Shown here piece by piece: positions 43,508-54,169 of a stretch of 64,000 nucleotides of DNA; position 1 is the first letter of the stretch; each line of letters opens with the position of its first letter. Source of the DNA: Lujinxingia litoralis (lineage in GTDB: Bacteria; Myxococcota_A; Bradymonadia; Bradymonadales; Bradymonadaceae); assembly GCF_003260125.1 (NCBI RefSeq), contig NZ_QHKO01000004.1:1-64000 (forward strand). Reading direction: 5' to 3'. The notes under the pieces were generated by a model. That model had not been told where the DNA came from. It searched no databases and worked only from the letters and a program-made list of their open reading frames with translations. The translations under genes and the position numbers were made by a program.

Positions 43508-43981
43508 TCAGTGCAGCGGCGGAGACTGACGCTGCTCAAGCACACGGGCGCTTTTCTCTTGAAGCTCCGTGAAGTCAAAGGGCTTATCGATGTAGTCATC
43601 CGCCCCGAAGAGCGGGCTGGTCAGCTCGTTGTTGGTCGGCCCAATACCGGTAAGCATGATGATACCGGTATGCTCGTACACCTCGTGCTGCCGTACGTAC
43701 TTGGCAACCTCCCAACCGGTGAGCTCGGGCATCATCACATCGAGGATGACCAGGTTGGGCCGGTGCGAGATGATCTGCTCCAGCGCCTCACCACCATCCA
43801 TGCTCTCCAAAAGATCGCAATCTCGGCGGCTGAAATGCGCTTTGAGCATCGCCCGAAGCTCGCTGTCGTCATCGGCCAGCAAGATGAGCGGGCGCTCCCG
43901 GGTCGTCGGCGCGCCGTAGGGCAGATCCTCATCGGCGATCAAATCGATCGACTCGCCGGCACTCTTCTCAGTGGGGTCCAT
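43508..43981 (-). CDS. Single-domain response regulator
   Basis: A 157-residue protein with a 30-residue N-terminal extension and a CheY-type receiver: acidic pocket DDD (37-39), phospho-acceptor D81 in VILDVMMP, Thr in IIMLTGIG and K133 in DYIDKPF. There is no output domain; it probably acts by protein contact, as in Myxococcota motility and developmental networks. The sequence TNNELTSPLFGADDYIDKPF includes an insertion before the conserved Lys. ATG 43981 has GAGG 8 nt upstream. No histidine kinase gene is adjacent. Confidence 0.93.
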   Translation of the reverse strand: MDPTEKSAGESIDLIADEDLPYGAPTTRERPLILLADDDSELRAMLKAHFSRRDCDLLESMDGGEALEQIISHRPNLVILDVMMPELTGWEVAKYVRQHEVYEHTGIIMLTGIGPTNNELTSPLFGADDYIDKPFDFTELQEKSARVLEQRQSPPLH

Positions 43982-44080
43982 GCATCTACCTCAAATTCGG
44001 GAACTCGGTGGGTCTAGTCGGGGCGCAAGGGCAATCCTACACACATCCAACGCCGCTGCCACCGAAATCTCCCGCTCCCA

Positions 44081-44797
44081 TCACTCGCCACTGGCTTCGG
44101 CTTCAAACGCTTCCACGCGCTCCCGCGCTTTCGGAGTCTCCTCCAAAAACTCGTCGAAGAGCACCCGGGCCAACTCGCGCTTATCGATCCCCTCGGGAGC
44201 CACCTTCATATCGAGGTGACAGAGCGAGATATCAAAGCGCGAACGCTTGACCGTCTCTTTATCGAGCCCAAAGTCGCGCAGCGCCTGCTCCATCTCCGGG
44301 ACCGGCTTATTGAAGCGCCGGGCCACCTCACGCAGCGACTGCTGGCGGTAATTGTTGTTATCGGTGATCCCGCAGTGGTACGCGCAGAAGAGCTCAAAAG
44401 GCGTCAGCTCCACCGGACCGCGCTGCTGAGGCGCGGCGCTCAGATCGACCAGCGGCTCGCGACCACCGAGCTTGCTCTCGGGGGTTTTGAGCTTGCGCAC
44501 CGGCGTCTTCTTGCGCGGACGTCGCTTGCCCGAGCTGCGGTTGCGGCTGTTCCGCCGGGCGCTTCCCCGAGAGCTGCGGTTGCTCCGGGGACGCGCTTTG
44601 CTCTTAGCGACCGCCTTGCTTCCGCCCGAATCTTTGGCAGCGGCCGAGTCCTCTTGCTGGCTCTGCTGAGTCTGCGGGGTCTGATTGGAGCCTTTGCTGC
44701 TACGCGAGCGCCGGCGGCGACGACGACGGCGGCGCTTGCTGCTGCCGCCCCCTTCGGGGTTGTTGTCCTGGGCGCTCTGGTTGGCCTCTTCGCTCAT
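44081..44797 (-). CDS. Arg-rich nucleic-acid-binding-like protein of unknown function
   Basis: A 238-residue protein. The first 110 residues are disordered and very basic, with KRRRRRRRRRSRSSKGS and several RSS/RNS motifs, like the tails of RNA-binding or chromatin proteins. Residues about 125-238 form a compact helical domain (LTPFELFCAYHCGITDNNNY, LREVARRFNKPVPEMEQAL, FDISLCHLDMKVAPEGI). The latter resembles a small winged or three-helix domain found in deltaproteobacterial hypotheticals; I cannot name it. ATG 44797 follows GAGGAGAGG. Binding to RNA or DNA is inferred from charge only. Confidence 0.7.
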   Translation of the reverse strand: MSEEANQSAQDNNPEGGGSSKRRRRRRRRRSRSSKGSNQTPQTQQSQQEDSAAAKDSGGSKAVAKSKARPRSNRSSRGSARRNSRNRSSGKRRPRKKTPVRKLKTPESKLGGREPLVDLSAAPQQRGPVELTPFELFCAYHCGITDNNNYRQQSLREVARRFNKPVPEMEQALRDFGLDKETVKRSRFDISLCHLDMKVAPEGIDKRELARVLFDEFLEETPKARERVEAFEAEASGE

Positions 44798-45370
44798 CCT
44801 CTCCTCGGTGCTGAGCCTGAAAGGTCACTGTCGATCGCCACAGGCGGCCCCGACGCTGCACACAGGCAGCGCGCCAGGCCAACGCGGCGATATGGCGGTA
44901 TGTCGCTCGTTTAGAACCTTCATCCGGGGGAGCCGACCACCTCACATTAGCGCGGGTGGCGCGCCCTTCCCCGGGTCTACGATCGTGTGGGGCAAACCCT
45001 CGGGTTCGCCCTCGCGCTGACGCCTGGTCTGTGGAGGCGTCTGGAGCGCGCTGCCCTCATATGCAAGGGCGGCGTTCGCTCCCTGTTCATCAATCTACTC
45101 ACCGATGCCGACTCACCACGTCAGAAGATCTCGCGGCGCAACTCAGACGAGGGGCCCGCAGCGCGTCACGGAAACCTCCAGCCCTGGGTCGAGCATGGTA
45201 CCCTGTTGGTGTCGGGGACAAGCGGCGCGTCATCCAGGTGGCAGCGCGCCTGCTCTTCTCGACACCCTATCCCATCTGTTTTAGGCTGACAACACAAAGC
45301 ACGCTCGGCTTCCCCTTCGAGCCCCCGGCAACATCTTCCTTATCGAACGCCTCAGCCCTCACCAGACGCT
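44798..45370. other. 573-bp noncoding gap with a cluster of hairpins
   Basis: No convincing gene is present; short plus-strand ORFs here have no ribosome site and unlikely composition. Three stems follow one another within 81 nt: 44990-44998 with 45003-45011, 45014-45025 with 45035-45049 (12 bp with a 3-nt bulge), and 45053-45057 with 45066-45070. They might be a small RNA or a leader, but such stems also arise by chance at this GC content. Promoters for both flanking genes must also lie here. Confidence 0.4.
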
Positions 45371-46192
45371 ATGCACGAGCTTACCCCCAACTGCTCCCGG
45401 CCCTCTTCCGGTAGAGCGCTGGCCGCCCTGCTTCTGGGCGCCCTCGTGCACTCGGGCTGCAACCTGGCCTTCGACCTCCAGGACTACCCTTATCGCGCCC
45501 CCGAACCCGACGCCGATCTCCACGCCGATACCGAACTCGACGCCTCCCATCCCGATGGCGACGTCGATGCCCCGCCGGCCCGCGCGGCACTGGTCTTCTC
45601 CGAACTGATGATTCACACCGAACCTCCCCCCGGAGAGTCACGGGAGTTGGGCGAATACATCGAGATCCTCAATCAGGGAGAGGGAGCCATCGACCCGCGG
45701 GTCATCGTCATCGAGATCCTGGAGACCAACGAACGCATCGAAATCGACCGCGTCATCGATACCGCCAAAGAACGCGCCATCGTCGAAGCCCTCCAACCCA
45801 TCGGCCCCGGGGAGCGTTTTGTCTTCTACCGACGCAACAACGCTTACTACGACATCAAAGACACACTCGATCCGACGGCCTCTTACGAATTCGGACGCTG
45901 GGGGCGTCCGGTCGGCCTTTCAAACTTCTCGCGCTCCATGCGCATGATCGAGCTGGAGGGCGACTTCGGATTTGTGATTCACGACGAGGTTGCCTGGCGA
46001 GACGGAGCGCTCATCGATCCGAGCGGCGCCTCTACGGCGAGTCGTGAGATTCGCGAAAACGTCGCCTTTGGCCTGCACTCGGAAGCCACCACGGGGCGCG
46101 ACCCGGCCAACTTCTGCTACCACCGCGAGACCTTCTCCTCCGGCCCACTCCTGGGTTCGCCGGGTCAACCCACCCCGGCGAGCTGCCGCTAA
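45371..46192 (+). CDS. Lamin-tail-like lipoprotein
   Basis: A 273-residue lipoprotein with lipobox VHSGC (Cys30), an Asp/His-rich linker (DADLHADTELDASHPDGD), and a domain beginning ALVFSELMIHTEPPPGE, then ELGEYIEILNQGEGAIDP, then LQPIGPGERFVFYRR. The F-S-E-x-M, E-Y-I-E-I-x-N and G-E-R/Y-F-V strand pattern is that of the lamin-tail fold. The C-terminus SPGQPTPASC is the usual LTD ending. It is the third such protein in the window, after the two at 7.5-11.5 kb. ATG 45371; ribosome site weak. Single gene, convergent with the LeuA-like gene. Confidence 0.72.
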   Translation: MHELTPNCSRPSSGRALAALLLGALVHSGCNLAFDLQDYPYRAPEPDADLHADTELDASHPDGDVDAPPARAALVFSELMIHTEPPPGESRELGEYIEILNQGEGAIDPRVIVIEILETNERIEIDRVIDTAKERAIVEALQPIGPGERFVFYRRNNAYYDIKDTLDPTASYEFGRWGRPVGLSNFSRSMRMIELEGDFGFVIHDEVAWRDGALIDPSGASTASREIRENVAFGLHSEATTGRDPANFCYHRETFSSGPLLGSPGQPTPASCR

Positions 46193-46214
46193 CAGCCCCC
46201 CTACCGGCGGCGAC

Positions 46215-46820
46215 TCACCCCTTGAGTTGCGCCCGAATCCGTTCCACGACCTCCGAATACGAGGTGTTCTGCACCACCTGCGTCATCAGGTCGGTGTACT
46301 TCTCCACCAGGTCGGTGCGCCCCTCCTTGCGGTAGTGCTCCAGAATCTCGTGCAGACGCACATAGGTGCGCTCGCTGTTCACAAAGTACTCCGCCGCTTT
46401 GACCGTGGCCTCGATCCCGGCGCGACTGACCGAGGGCTGGCGGGTCTGAAAGACAAACTCCCGCCCCTGGCTGTTGACGATGCCCACAGTGGCCTCAGCC
46501 CAGGCTCGCGACGACTCCTGGCCATCTTCGCTGTTAAAAAGCCCCTGGATCGCGAACTGCGAGAACGCGATCGAACTCAGCGAGGGATAATCATGGGCCA
46601 GGTGCTGACGAAGCCCCCGGAAGAGCGCATCAATGGTTCCCACCCCTCGTCCTTCCACCTGAGCCAACTTGCCCCCGGGCTCTTCCAGCTGAAAGCGTAT
46701 CTGGCATTCGTCCTGATCCAGGCGCTCCTCCAGGCTGTAGGCCTTGATCGCCAGGGTGAGGTAGTCCTCCTGTAGGATCTCACGCATCAAACTGACCATC
46801 TTATCTTGATCTAATGCCAT
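46215..46820 (-). CDS. Stand-alone LeuA-type allosteric domain protein
   Basis: A 201-residue cytoplasmic protein. The body has the pattern of the regulatory (dimerisation) domain of alpha-isopropylmalate synthase and citramalate synthase: VEGRGVGTIDALFRGLRQHL, LSSIAFSQFAIQG, SSRAWAEATVGIVNSQGREF, ATVKAAEYFVNSE. In LeuA this domain binds leucine. Here no catalytic TIM barrel is attached, and a C-terminal helix of about 45 residues follows. It could sense a branched-chain amino acid or act as a binding subunit. ATG 46820 has AAGGAG about 6 nt upstream. Neighbours give no pathway hint. Confidence 0.75.
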   Translation of the reverse strand: MALDQDKMVSLMREILQEDYLTLAIKAYSLEERLDQDECQIRFQLEEPGGKLAQVEGRGVGTIDALFRGLRQHLAHDYPSLSSIAFSQFAIQGLFNSEDGQESSRAWAEATVGIVNSQGREFVFQTRQPSVSRAGIEATVKAAEYFVNSERTYVRLHEILEHYRKEGRTDLVEKYTDLMTQVVQNTSYSEVVERIRAQLKG

Positions 46821-47003
46821 CTTTGCTCCTTGGTCCGGGTGAGACGTTTCCTATCGACGGGTCATACGTTAAGCTGTCGCAGCTTCTGGACACCGGCGGC
46901 GATCCTCCTGATGCACGCTCCCCCCTCTTTTCTGGCGAGGCGCTTCCATCGTCGCCGAACATTGCACGGCCTGTAAACGGGCCACCCCGAGAGAGTCTTC
47001 CTG

Positions 47004-48062
47004 ATGGCCTCACCTTACTCCGCCCCCTATGAACGCGAACCGGTGGTTCGCGAGTCTTCCACCTATCTCACAGACGCCGAGGCCGCCTCGTTATGCACGA
47101 TCTTCTTCGAGGGGCTGGAGAGCGGGATGAGCTACGCCCGCATCATCGATATGATGGACCGCCAGGGGTTTGAGTCGAAGATGGTCCGCAGGCTGCGCCA
47201 CTCCTTGATGGAACGCGGCGATATGCTCGGTGAGGCGTTCGCCCGCTACGGCCTGCTCGACTCGACCGCCCGAAAGCTCGTGCTGGTGGCCGAGGAACAG
47301 GGAAAACTCCCGCGAACCTTCCGCCATCTGGCCAACCATTACGGTAAACGCCACCGGCGCAGAAAAAAGCTCCTGATTTCCTTTGCCGAACCGGTCCTGC
47401 TGATCGTGCTCGGCGTCTTCATCGCCCTGACCCTCTTTACGGCCGACCTCACCGAAATCGCCATGCGCCACGACACCTGGACGGCGCTGGGCGAAGTGCT
47501 GATGGGCGGTGTGCTCCAGGGGGCCATCTTTTTGTTGTTGGTGGGCTTTGGCGCCATGGTCTTTTTGAACCTCCCGGTCGACCTGAGCGTGCGCGGGCTG
47601 GGCTACCGCCTCTGGCTGGCGGTTCCCCTCCTCAACCGCGCCAGCCTCTACAACACCTACTCGATCTTTTGTCGCTACACCGAGCAGTCCATCTCCAGCG
47701 GACTCACCGTACACAAAGCCCTGGAGCTGGCCGCCGAGGCCTCCAACAACTCCGACATTGAGCGCAAGATCCACATCGCCCAGCGCGTCATTGAGGAGGG
47801 GGGCAGCCTGGCCAAGGGGCTCTACCAGATGAAGGTTCTGCCCGACGACATCCTGGAGAACGTCGATGTCGGCGAGGAGACCGGTCGGCTTCAGGAGCGC
47901 CTCTCGTCGCTGGCTGAGCGCTATGAGGAGCGGGCCGACGAGACCTTTGAGAACCTGATGAACGGCTTTGTGTACGTCTCGCGAATGGCCATCGCCGCCA
48001 GCGTCATCATCGCGCTGCTGCTCACCCTGGTCAGCCAGTTCCAGAACGACTTCCTGCTCTGA
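47004..48062 (+). CDS. Orphan type II secretion/pilus F-type inner-membrane protein
   Basis: A 352-residue polytopic protein with the GspF/PilC layout. A cytoplasmic helical domain (LCTIFFEGLESGMSYARIID, LGEAFARYGLLDSTARKLVL) precedes transmembrane helices at about 125-145 and 168-190. A second related cytoplasmic domain follows (IFCRYTEQSISSGLTVHKAL, SLAKGLYQMKVLPDDILENV, VGEETGRLQERLSSLAERYE), then a last helix (MAIAASVIIALLLTLVS). GspF/PilC proteins form the platform for the assembly ATPase. No other secretion or pilus gene is adjacent. Start ATG 47004 has GAGAG at a distance; ends at a perfect bidirectional terminator. Confidence 0.85.
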   Translation: MASPYSAPYEREPVVRESSTYLTDAEAASLCTIFFEGLESGMSYARIIDMMDRQGFESKMVRRLRHSLMERGDMLGEAFARYGLLDSTARKLVLVAEEQGKLPRTFRHLANHYGKRHRRRKKLLISFAEPVLLIVLGVFIALTLFTADLTEIAMRHDTWTALGEVLMGGVLQGAIFLLLVGFGAMVFLNLPVDLSVRGLGYRLWLAVPLLNRASLYNTYSIFCRYTEQSISSGLTVHKALELAAEASNNSDIERKIHIAQRVIEEGGSLAKGLYQMKVLPDDILENVDVGEETGRLQERLSSLAERYEERADETFENLMNGFVYVSRMAIAASVIIALLLTLVSQFQNDFLL

Positions 48063-48081
48063 GTTTTCGGCCACCCGCCGC

Positions 48082-48125
48082 CCACAAAAAAAGCGAGCCC
48101 TTGCAAGGGCTCGCTTTTTTTGTGG
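48082..48125. terminator. Bidirectional terminator, 22-bp perfect palindrome
   Basis: The two halves 48082-48103 and 48104-48125 are perfectly complementary (CCACA7-GCGAGCCCTTG and its reverse complement). Both strands have seven T residues after a GC-rich core. It separates the convergent GspF-like and SerA-like genes. Confidence 0.93.
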
Positions 48126-48145
48126 GGGCTACATCACCTTCGGAC

Positions 48146-49495
48146 TCACTTGCAGCCCTCGTTACGCAGCGGAATCTGCCGGATCGCCCGCACCGCCCGC
48201 ACATCACCGGTGATCGACTGGGCGCGCGCCACCAGCTCATGAAGCTGCCGGGTATCGAGCGGCCGATCGATGGCCGCCACCTCGTAGGCGAAGCCATAAT
48301 CCGGGAAGTCGCGGTGAGAGGAGCGAATGTTGTTTAAGCCGGCCTCGAAGATCGCATCATCCACGGCTTTTTTGGTGCCCCGCTGATCGCTGTGAATCAC
48401 CGTCAGGATGGTGCAGGCCCCGTCGGTCTCCACGCCGATGGTCTGGCCGGGACTAAAGACGCAGTCGCGCACGATGCCCTGCTCGTTGAAAAGCTGCGTG
48501 GTGTTGGCCACATGCTGAGCGATCCGCGGCTGGGCCTCTTCGGTGGCCGCGCCGATGTGCGGGGTCGTGACCACGCTGGCAAAATCGGCGTAGGGGTTCG
48601 ACCAGGGATCATCGCTGGAGCCCGGCTCTTGAGGGAAGACATCGACCGCGGCCCGGCGCACATGCCCCTGCTCGACCGCACGTTTAAGAAGCTCCGGGTC
48701 GTAGAGAAAGCCCCGGGCGGCGTTGATGAAGATGCGCGGGCTGGAGGGCTCGCGGTCGGCGCCAAACTGCGAGAAATGCTCGTAGCTAATCATGTCGCGG
48801 TTGCTGCGACCGCGGTGGTCTTCGGCACCCACGTGGACGGTGACGACGTCAGCGACCCGGAAGGCCTCCGAAAGCGTGGCGCAGGAAGTCCAGCCCAGCG
48901 CGATGCCCACCTCCCGGGCCAGCTCGCGGGTATCGTAGAAGAAGACCCGCATGCCGAAGGCCTCGGCCACCTGGGCCACCTGCTTGCCGATGTTGCCCAG
49001 CCCGATGATCGCCAGGTTCTTACCCTTGAGCTCGTAGCGCTCCTTGCTGTTCTTGGTCCACAGGTGGCTGCGTCCGTCGCGATCGGCGTCGAAGATACGC
49101 CGCGCCAGACAGATCATCTCCCCGAGCACCATCTCCACCACCGAGCGTCCGTTGCTCACCGGATCGTTCATCACCAGAACGCCGTTCTCGGCACAGGCCT
49201 CCCGATCCACCGAGTCGTCGCCGATGCAACAGAGCATGATCGCGGCCAGATTCTGCGAGGCCTGCAAGACCCGCTCGTTCACCTCGAAGCGACTGCGCTT
49301 AAAGAGCAGGTCGTGCTGTCCCTCCTCCAGAATGCGCACGACCTCATCTTCGTTGAGGGTCACCGACTCATCGAGGCGCTCCACCTCAATGCCCATCGAG
49401 GTGAGATAACGATCCAGAGAAGGGTGAGGGTTCTCCAGAATCAGCGCTTTTCGAAAATAATCGCGCAACATGCGCACGTCGTGCAGCTCAGACAT
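48146..49495 (-). CDS. D-2-hydroxyacid dehydrogenase (phosphoglycerate dehydrogenase-like)
   Basis: A 449-residue NAD-dependent dehydrogenase. Rossmann motif AIIGLGNIGKQVAQVAEAFG, catalytic Arg in FINAARGFLYD, Glu in AAVDVFPQEP and His in VVTTPHIGAAT. A C-terminal ACT-like segment of about 70 residues follows (ACTILTVIHSDQRGTKKAVD). This fits phosphoglycerate dehydrogenase, the first step of serine synthesis. The SNGRSVVEMVLGEMICLARR and LWTKNSKERYELKGKNLAII parts are as in SerA. Other 2-hydroxyacid dehydrogenase activity is possible. ATG 49495 has AAGG 8 nt upstream. No other serine gene is adjacent. Confidence 0.88.
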   Translation of the reverse strand: MSELHDVRMLRDYFRKALILENPHPSLDRYLTSMGIEVERLDESVTLNEDEVVRILEEGQHDLLFKRSRFEVNERVLQASQNLAAIMLCCIGDDSVDREACAENGVLVMNDPVSNGRSVVEMVLGEMICLARRIFDADRDGRSHLWTKNSKERYELKGKNLAIIGLGNIGKQVAQVAEAFGMRVFFYDTRELAREVGIALGWTSCATLSEAFRVADVVTVHVGAEDHRGRSNRDMISYEHFSQFGADREPSSPRIFINAARGFLYDPELLKRAVEQGHVRRAAVDVFPQEPGSSDDPWSNPYADFASVVTTPHIGAATEEAQPRIAQHVANTTQLFNEQGIVRDCVFSPGQTIGVETDGACTILTVIHSDQRGTKKAVDDAIFEAGLNNIRSSHRDFPDYGFAYEVAAIDRPLDTRQLHELVARAQSITGDVRAVRAIRQIPLRNEGCK

Positions 49496-49542
49496 CTTGG
49501 GCCTTGTTCAGTTGCGTTCCCCGGGGGGACCAGACCAAACAC

Positions 49543-49567
49543 GCCCCCGGCAAAGTCGGCCGGGGGC
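49543..49567 (-). terminator. Probable terminator after the mutase gene
   Basis: A 9-bp perfect stem (49559-49567 with 49543-49551) with a 7-nt loop is followed on the minus strand by GTGTTTGG. It lies 74 bp after the mutase stop codon and before the SerA-like gene, so it probably separates the two minus-strand units. The T tract is short. Confidence 0.5.
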
Positions 49568-49640
49568 CTGTTTCGGGCCCCGTAAAGGACGGTGACATGG
49601 GATACGTCAGTCGCGCTCACGCACGAGCCTCGACCCACGA

Positions 49641-51332
<1,692 letters not shown>

Positions 51333-51372
51333 GCTCACTCCCTGGGCCGGCCCCACCGGGGCCGGCTTTCAC

Positions 51373-51900
51373 TCACTGCACATCTTCAATTCGCACCAGC
51401 ACATCGCCGATTTCCACGGCCTGGCCCGGCACCACGGCCACCTCGGCCACCACCCCGGGGCGGTGCGCTTTGAGGTCGTTTTCCATCTTCATCGCCTCGA
51501 CGATGATCACCGTATCGCCCAGCGCCACCTCCTGACCGACCGCCACCGGCAACGCGACCACCTTGCCGGCCATGGGGCTCTTGAGCTCCGGGCTATCTGC
51601 GCCACGCGCACCGACGCCGGCCGCCTTCATGCGCTTCTGGCGCTCGTTGAGCACCTCGATGGCGTGGGTCTCGCCATCGATCTGCACCTCGTAGGTGGTC
51701 TCGCGGCGGAGCACATCGGCCTCGATGATGCGCCCCTGGCTCAACAGGCTCAATCCGGCGGCATCGGCGGCAAACGCGCTCACCTCGATCGTCTCGCCAT
51801 CGGGGCGCGTGACCCGGTAGAGCCCGGCCTCCACCGTCTCCACCTGCCAGGCGCGCTCCTCGTCGTCCTGGCCCACAAAATACTTCACCTTATCGCTCAT
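51373..51900 (-). CDS. Biotin carboxyl carrier protein
   Basis: A 175-residue carrier. The C-terminal biotinyl domain at about 105-175 has the EAMKMEN motif with the biotin-accepting K138; the N-terminal 100 residues form a beta-rich domain (AGLYRVTRPDGETIEVSAFA) like the carrier-linker part of propionyl- or acetyl-CoA carboxylase alpha chains. ATG 51900 has GAGGAG 5 nt upstream. It lies between the biotin carboxylase and mutase genes in one run, so it serves an acyl-CoA carboxylase. The carboxyltransferase gene is not in the window. Confidence 0.93.
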   Translation of the reverse strand: MSDKVKYFVGQDDEERAWQVETVEAGLYRVTRPDGETIEVSAFAADAAGLSLLSQGRIIEADVLRRETTYEVQIDGETHAIEVLNERQKRMKAAGVGARGADSPELKSPMAGKVVALPVAVGQEVALGDTVIIVEAMKMENDLKAHRPGVVAEVAVVPGQAVEIGDVLVRIEDVQ

Positions 51901-51944
51901 GGTGTCTCCTCATCTGCTCACGTCGTCGAGGTCGGCCGGGGCGC

Positions 51945-53465
<1,521 letters not shown>

Positions 53466-53574
53466 CGCTCCTCCTGTGGCATCAACACCCCGGCCCCGGG
53501 AGGGCCTGTTAGCCGGGCGACGTTATCAAAGGCATCTAATGCGGTCTAGCCACCTCAGGCTTCGACAAGAAGGT

Positions 53575-53605
53575 AAAAAGGAGGCCCCACAAAGGGCCTC
53601 CTTTT
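53575..53605 (-). terminator. Terminator after the sigma-region-4-like gene
   Basis: A 12-bp perfect stem (53594-53605 with 53576-53587, 6-nt loop) includes four A-T pairs at its base and is followed on the minus strand by one further T and ACC. It lies 29 bp after the stop at 53634 and separates this gene from the carboxylase operon. Confidence 0.85.
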
Positions 53606-53633
53606 ACACATAAACCACCTTTATTACAGCGAC

Positions 53634-53921
53634 TTACGCATCACCACCATCATCCAGTTCACCGGCAGCGAGTTCCGCGGTCGGAGCCAGCGCCTCGTGG
53701 AGGTCGCGCTCCATCATCGCGAGCTTAAGCCGGGTCTCTTCGTCGGCGCCCAATGCGAACTTGAGCTCATGGCTGTCTTCTTCACTGAGCCCGTGCAACA
53801 TGCGCAACACCTTTTCCTCTTGCGGCGAGAGCACGTCGAGCCGGGTGTCACTCTTCGAGCGTGCGGTCTCCGTGGTCGTGACGACCGATCCGCGTTGCTG
53901 ATTTTTGGTCTGGTTACTCAA
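53634..53921 (-). CDS. Small protein with partial sigma-70 region-4-like segment
   Basis: A 95-residue protein. The central LSPQEEKVLRMLHGLSEED closely resembles the start of sigma-70 region 4 (LTPREAKVLRMRFG type), but the DNA-recognition helix that should follow (E-R-I-R-Q-I-E) is replaced by KFALGADEETRLKLAMMERD. The N-terminus is polar, the C-terminus acidic. It might be a decoy of region 4 or an unrelated helical protein. The preferred start is TTG 53921, with GGAGG 8 nt upstream; the ORF extends to a GTG at 53993 with no ribosome site. It stands alone with its own promoter and terminator. Confidence 0.6.
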   Translation of the reverse strand: MSNQTKNQQRGSVVTTTETARSKSDTRLDVLSPQEEKVLRMLHGLSEEDSHELKFALGADEETRLKLAMMERDLHEALAPTAELAAGELDDGGDA

Positions 53922-54031
53922 GTCTCTATCCTCCACCGAATCATCATAAGCCAGGTTTAGCTCGGCCAGGCACCGAGTAACCAACGCAATCACAAGACGA
54001 CAACAACGGCCTACGGCGTACTTGCCGCTAT

Positions 54032-54060
54032 GTTATAAAGGCCGGGCCGATCGCGGGCAA
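54032..54060 (-). promoter_or_regulatory. Sigma-70-type promoter of the small sigma-like gene
   Basis: On the minus strand TTGCCC (54060-54055), a 17-bp spacer and TATAAC (54037-54032) match a sigma-70 promoter in nine of twelve positions. Transcription would start near 54025, about 100 nt before the TTG start at 53921. Confidence 0.5.
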
Positions 54061-54169
54061 ATTTTTCCCGGAATTTCTCCCCGGATGCCCCCGCAAGCCT
54101 TGAAGATTGCGACGATACGGGCATGGTGATGCCGACAGCTGAGGTCCCCTTCATTTCCCCGAGGTTTCT

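Noticed and set aside
44956..45414. Plus-strand ORFs in the 573-bp gap
   Set aside because: No ribosome site, odd composition, and overlap with the hairpin cluster and with the start of the lamin-tail-like lipoprotein gene.
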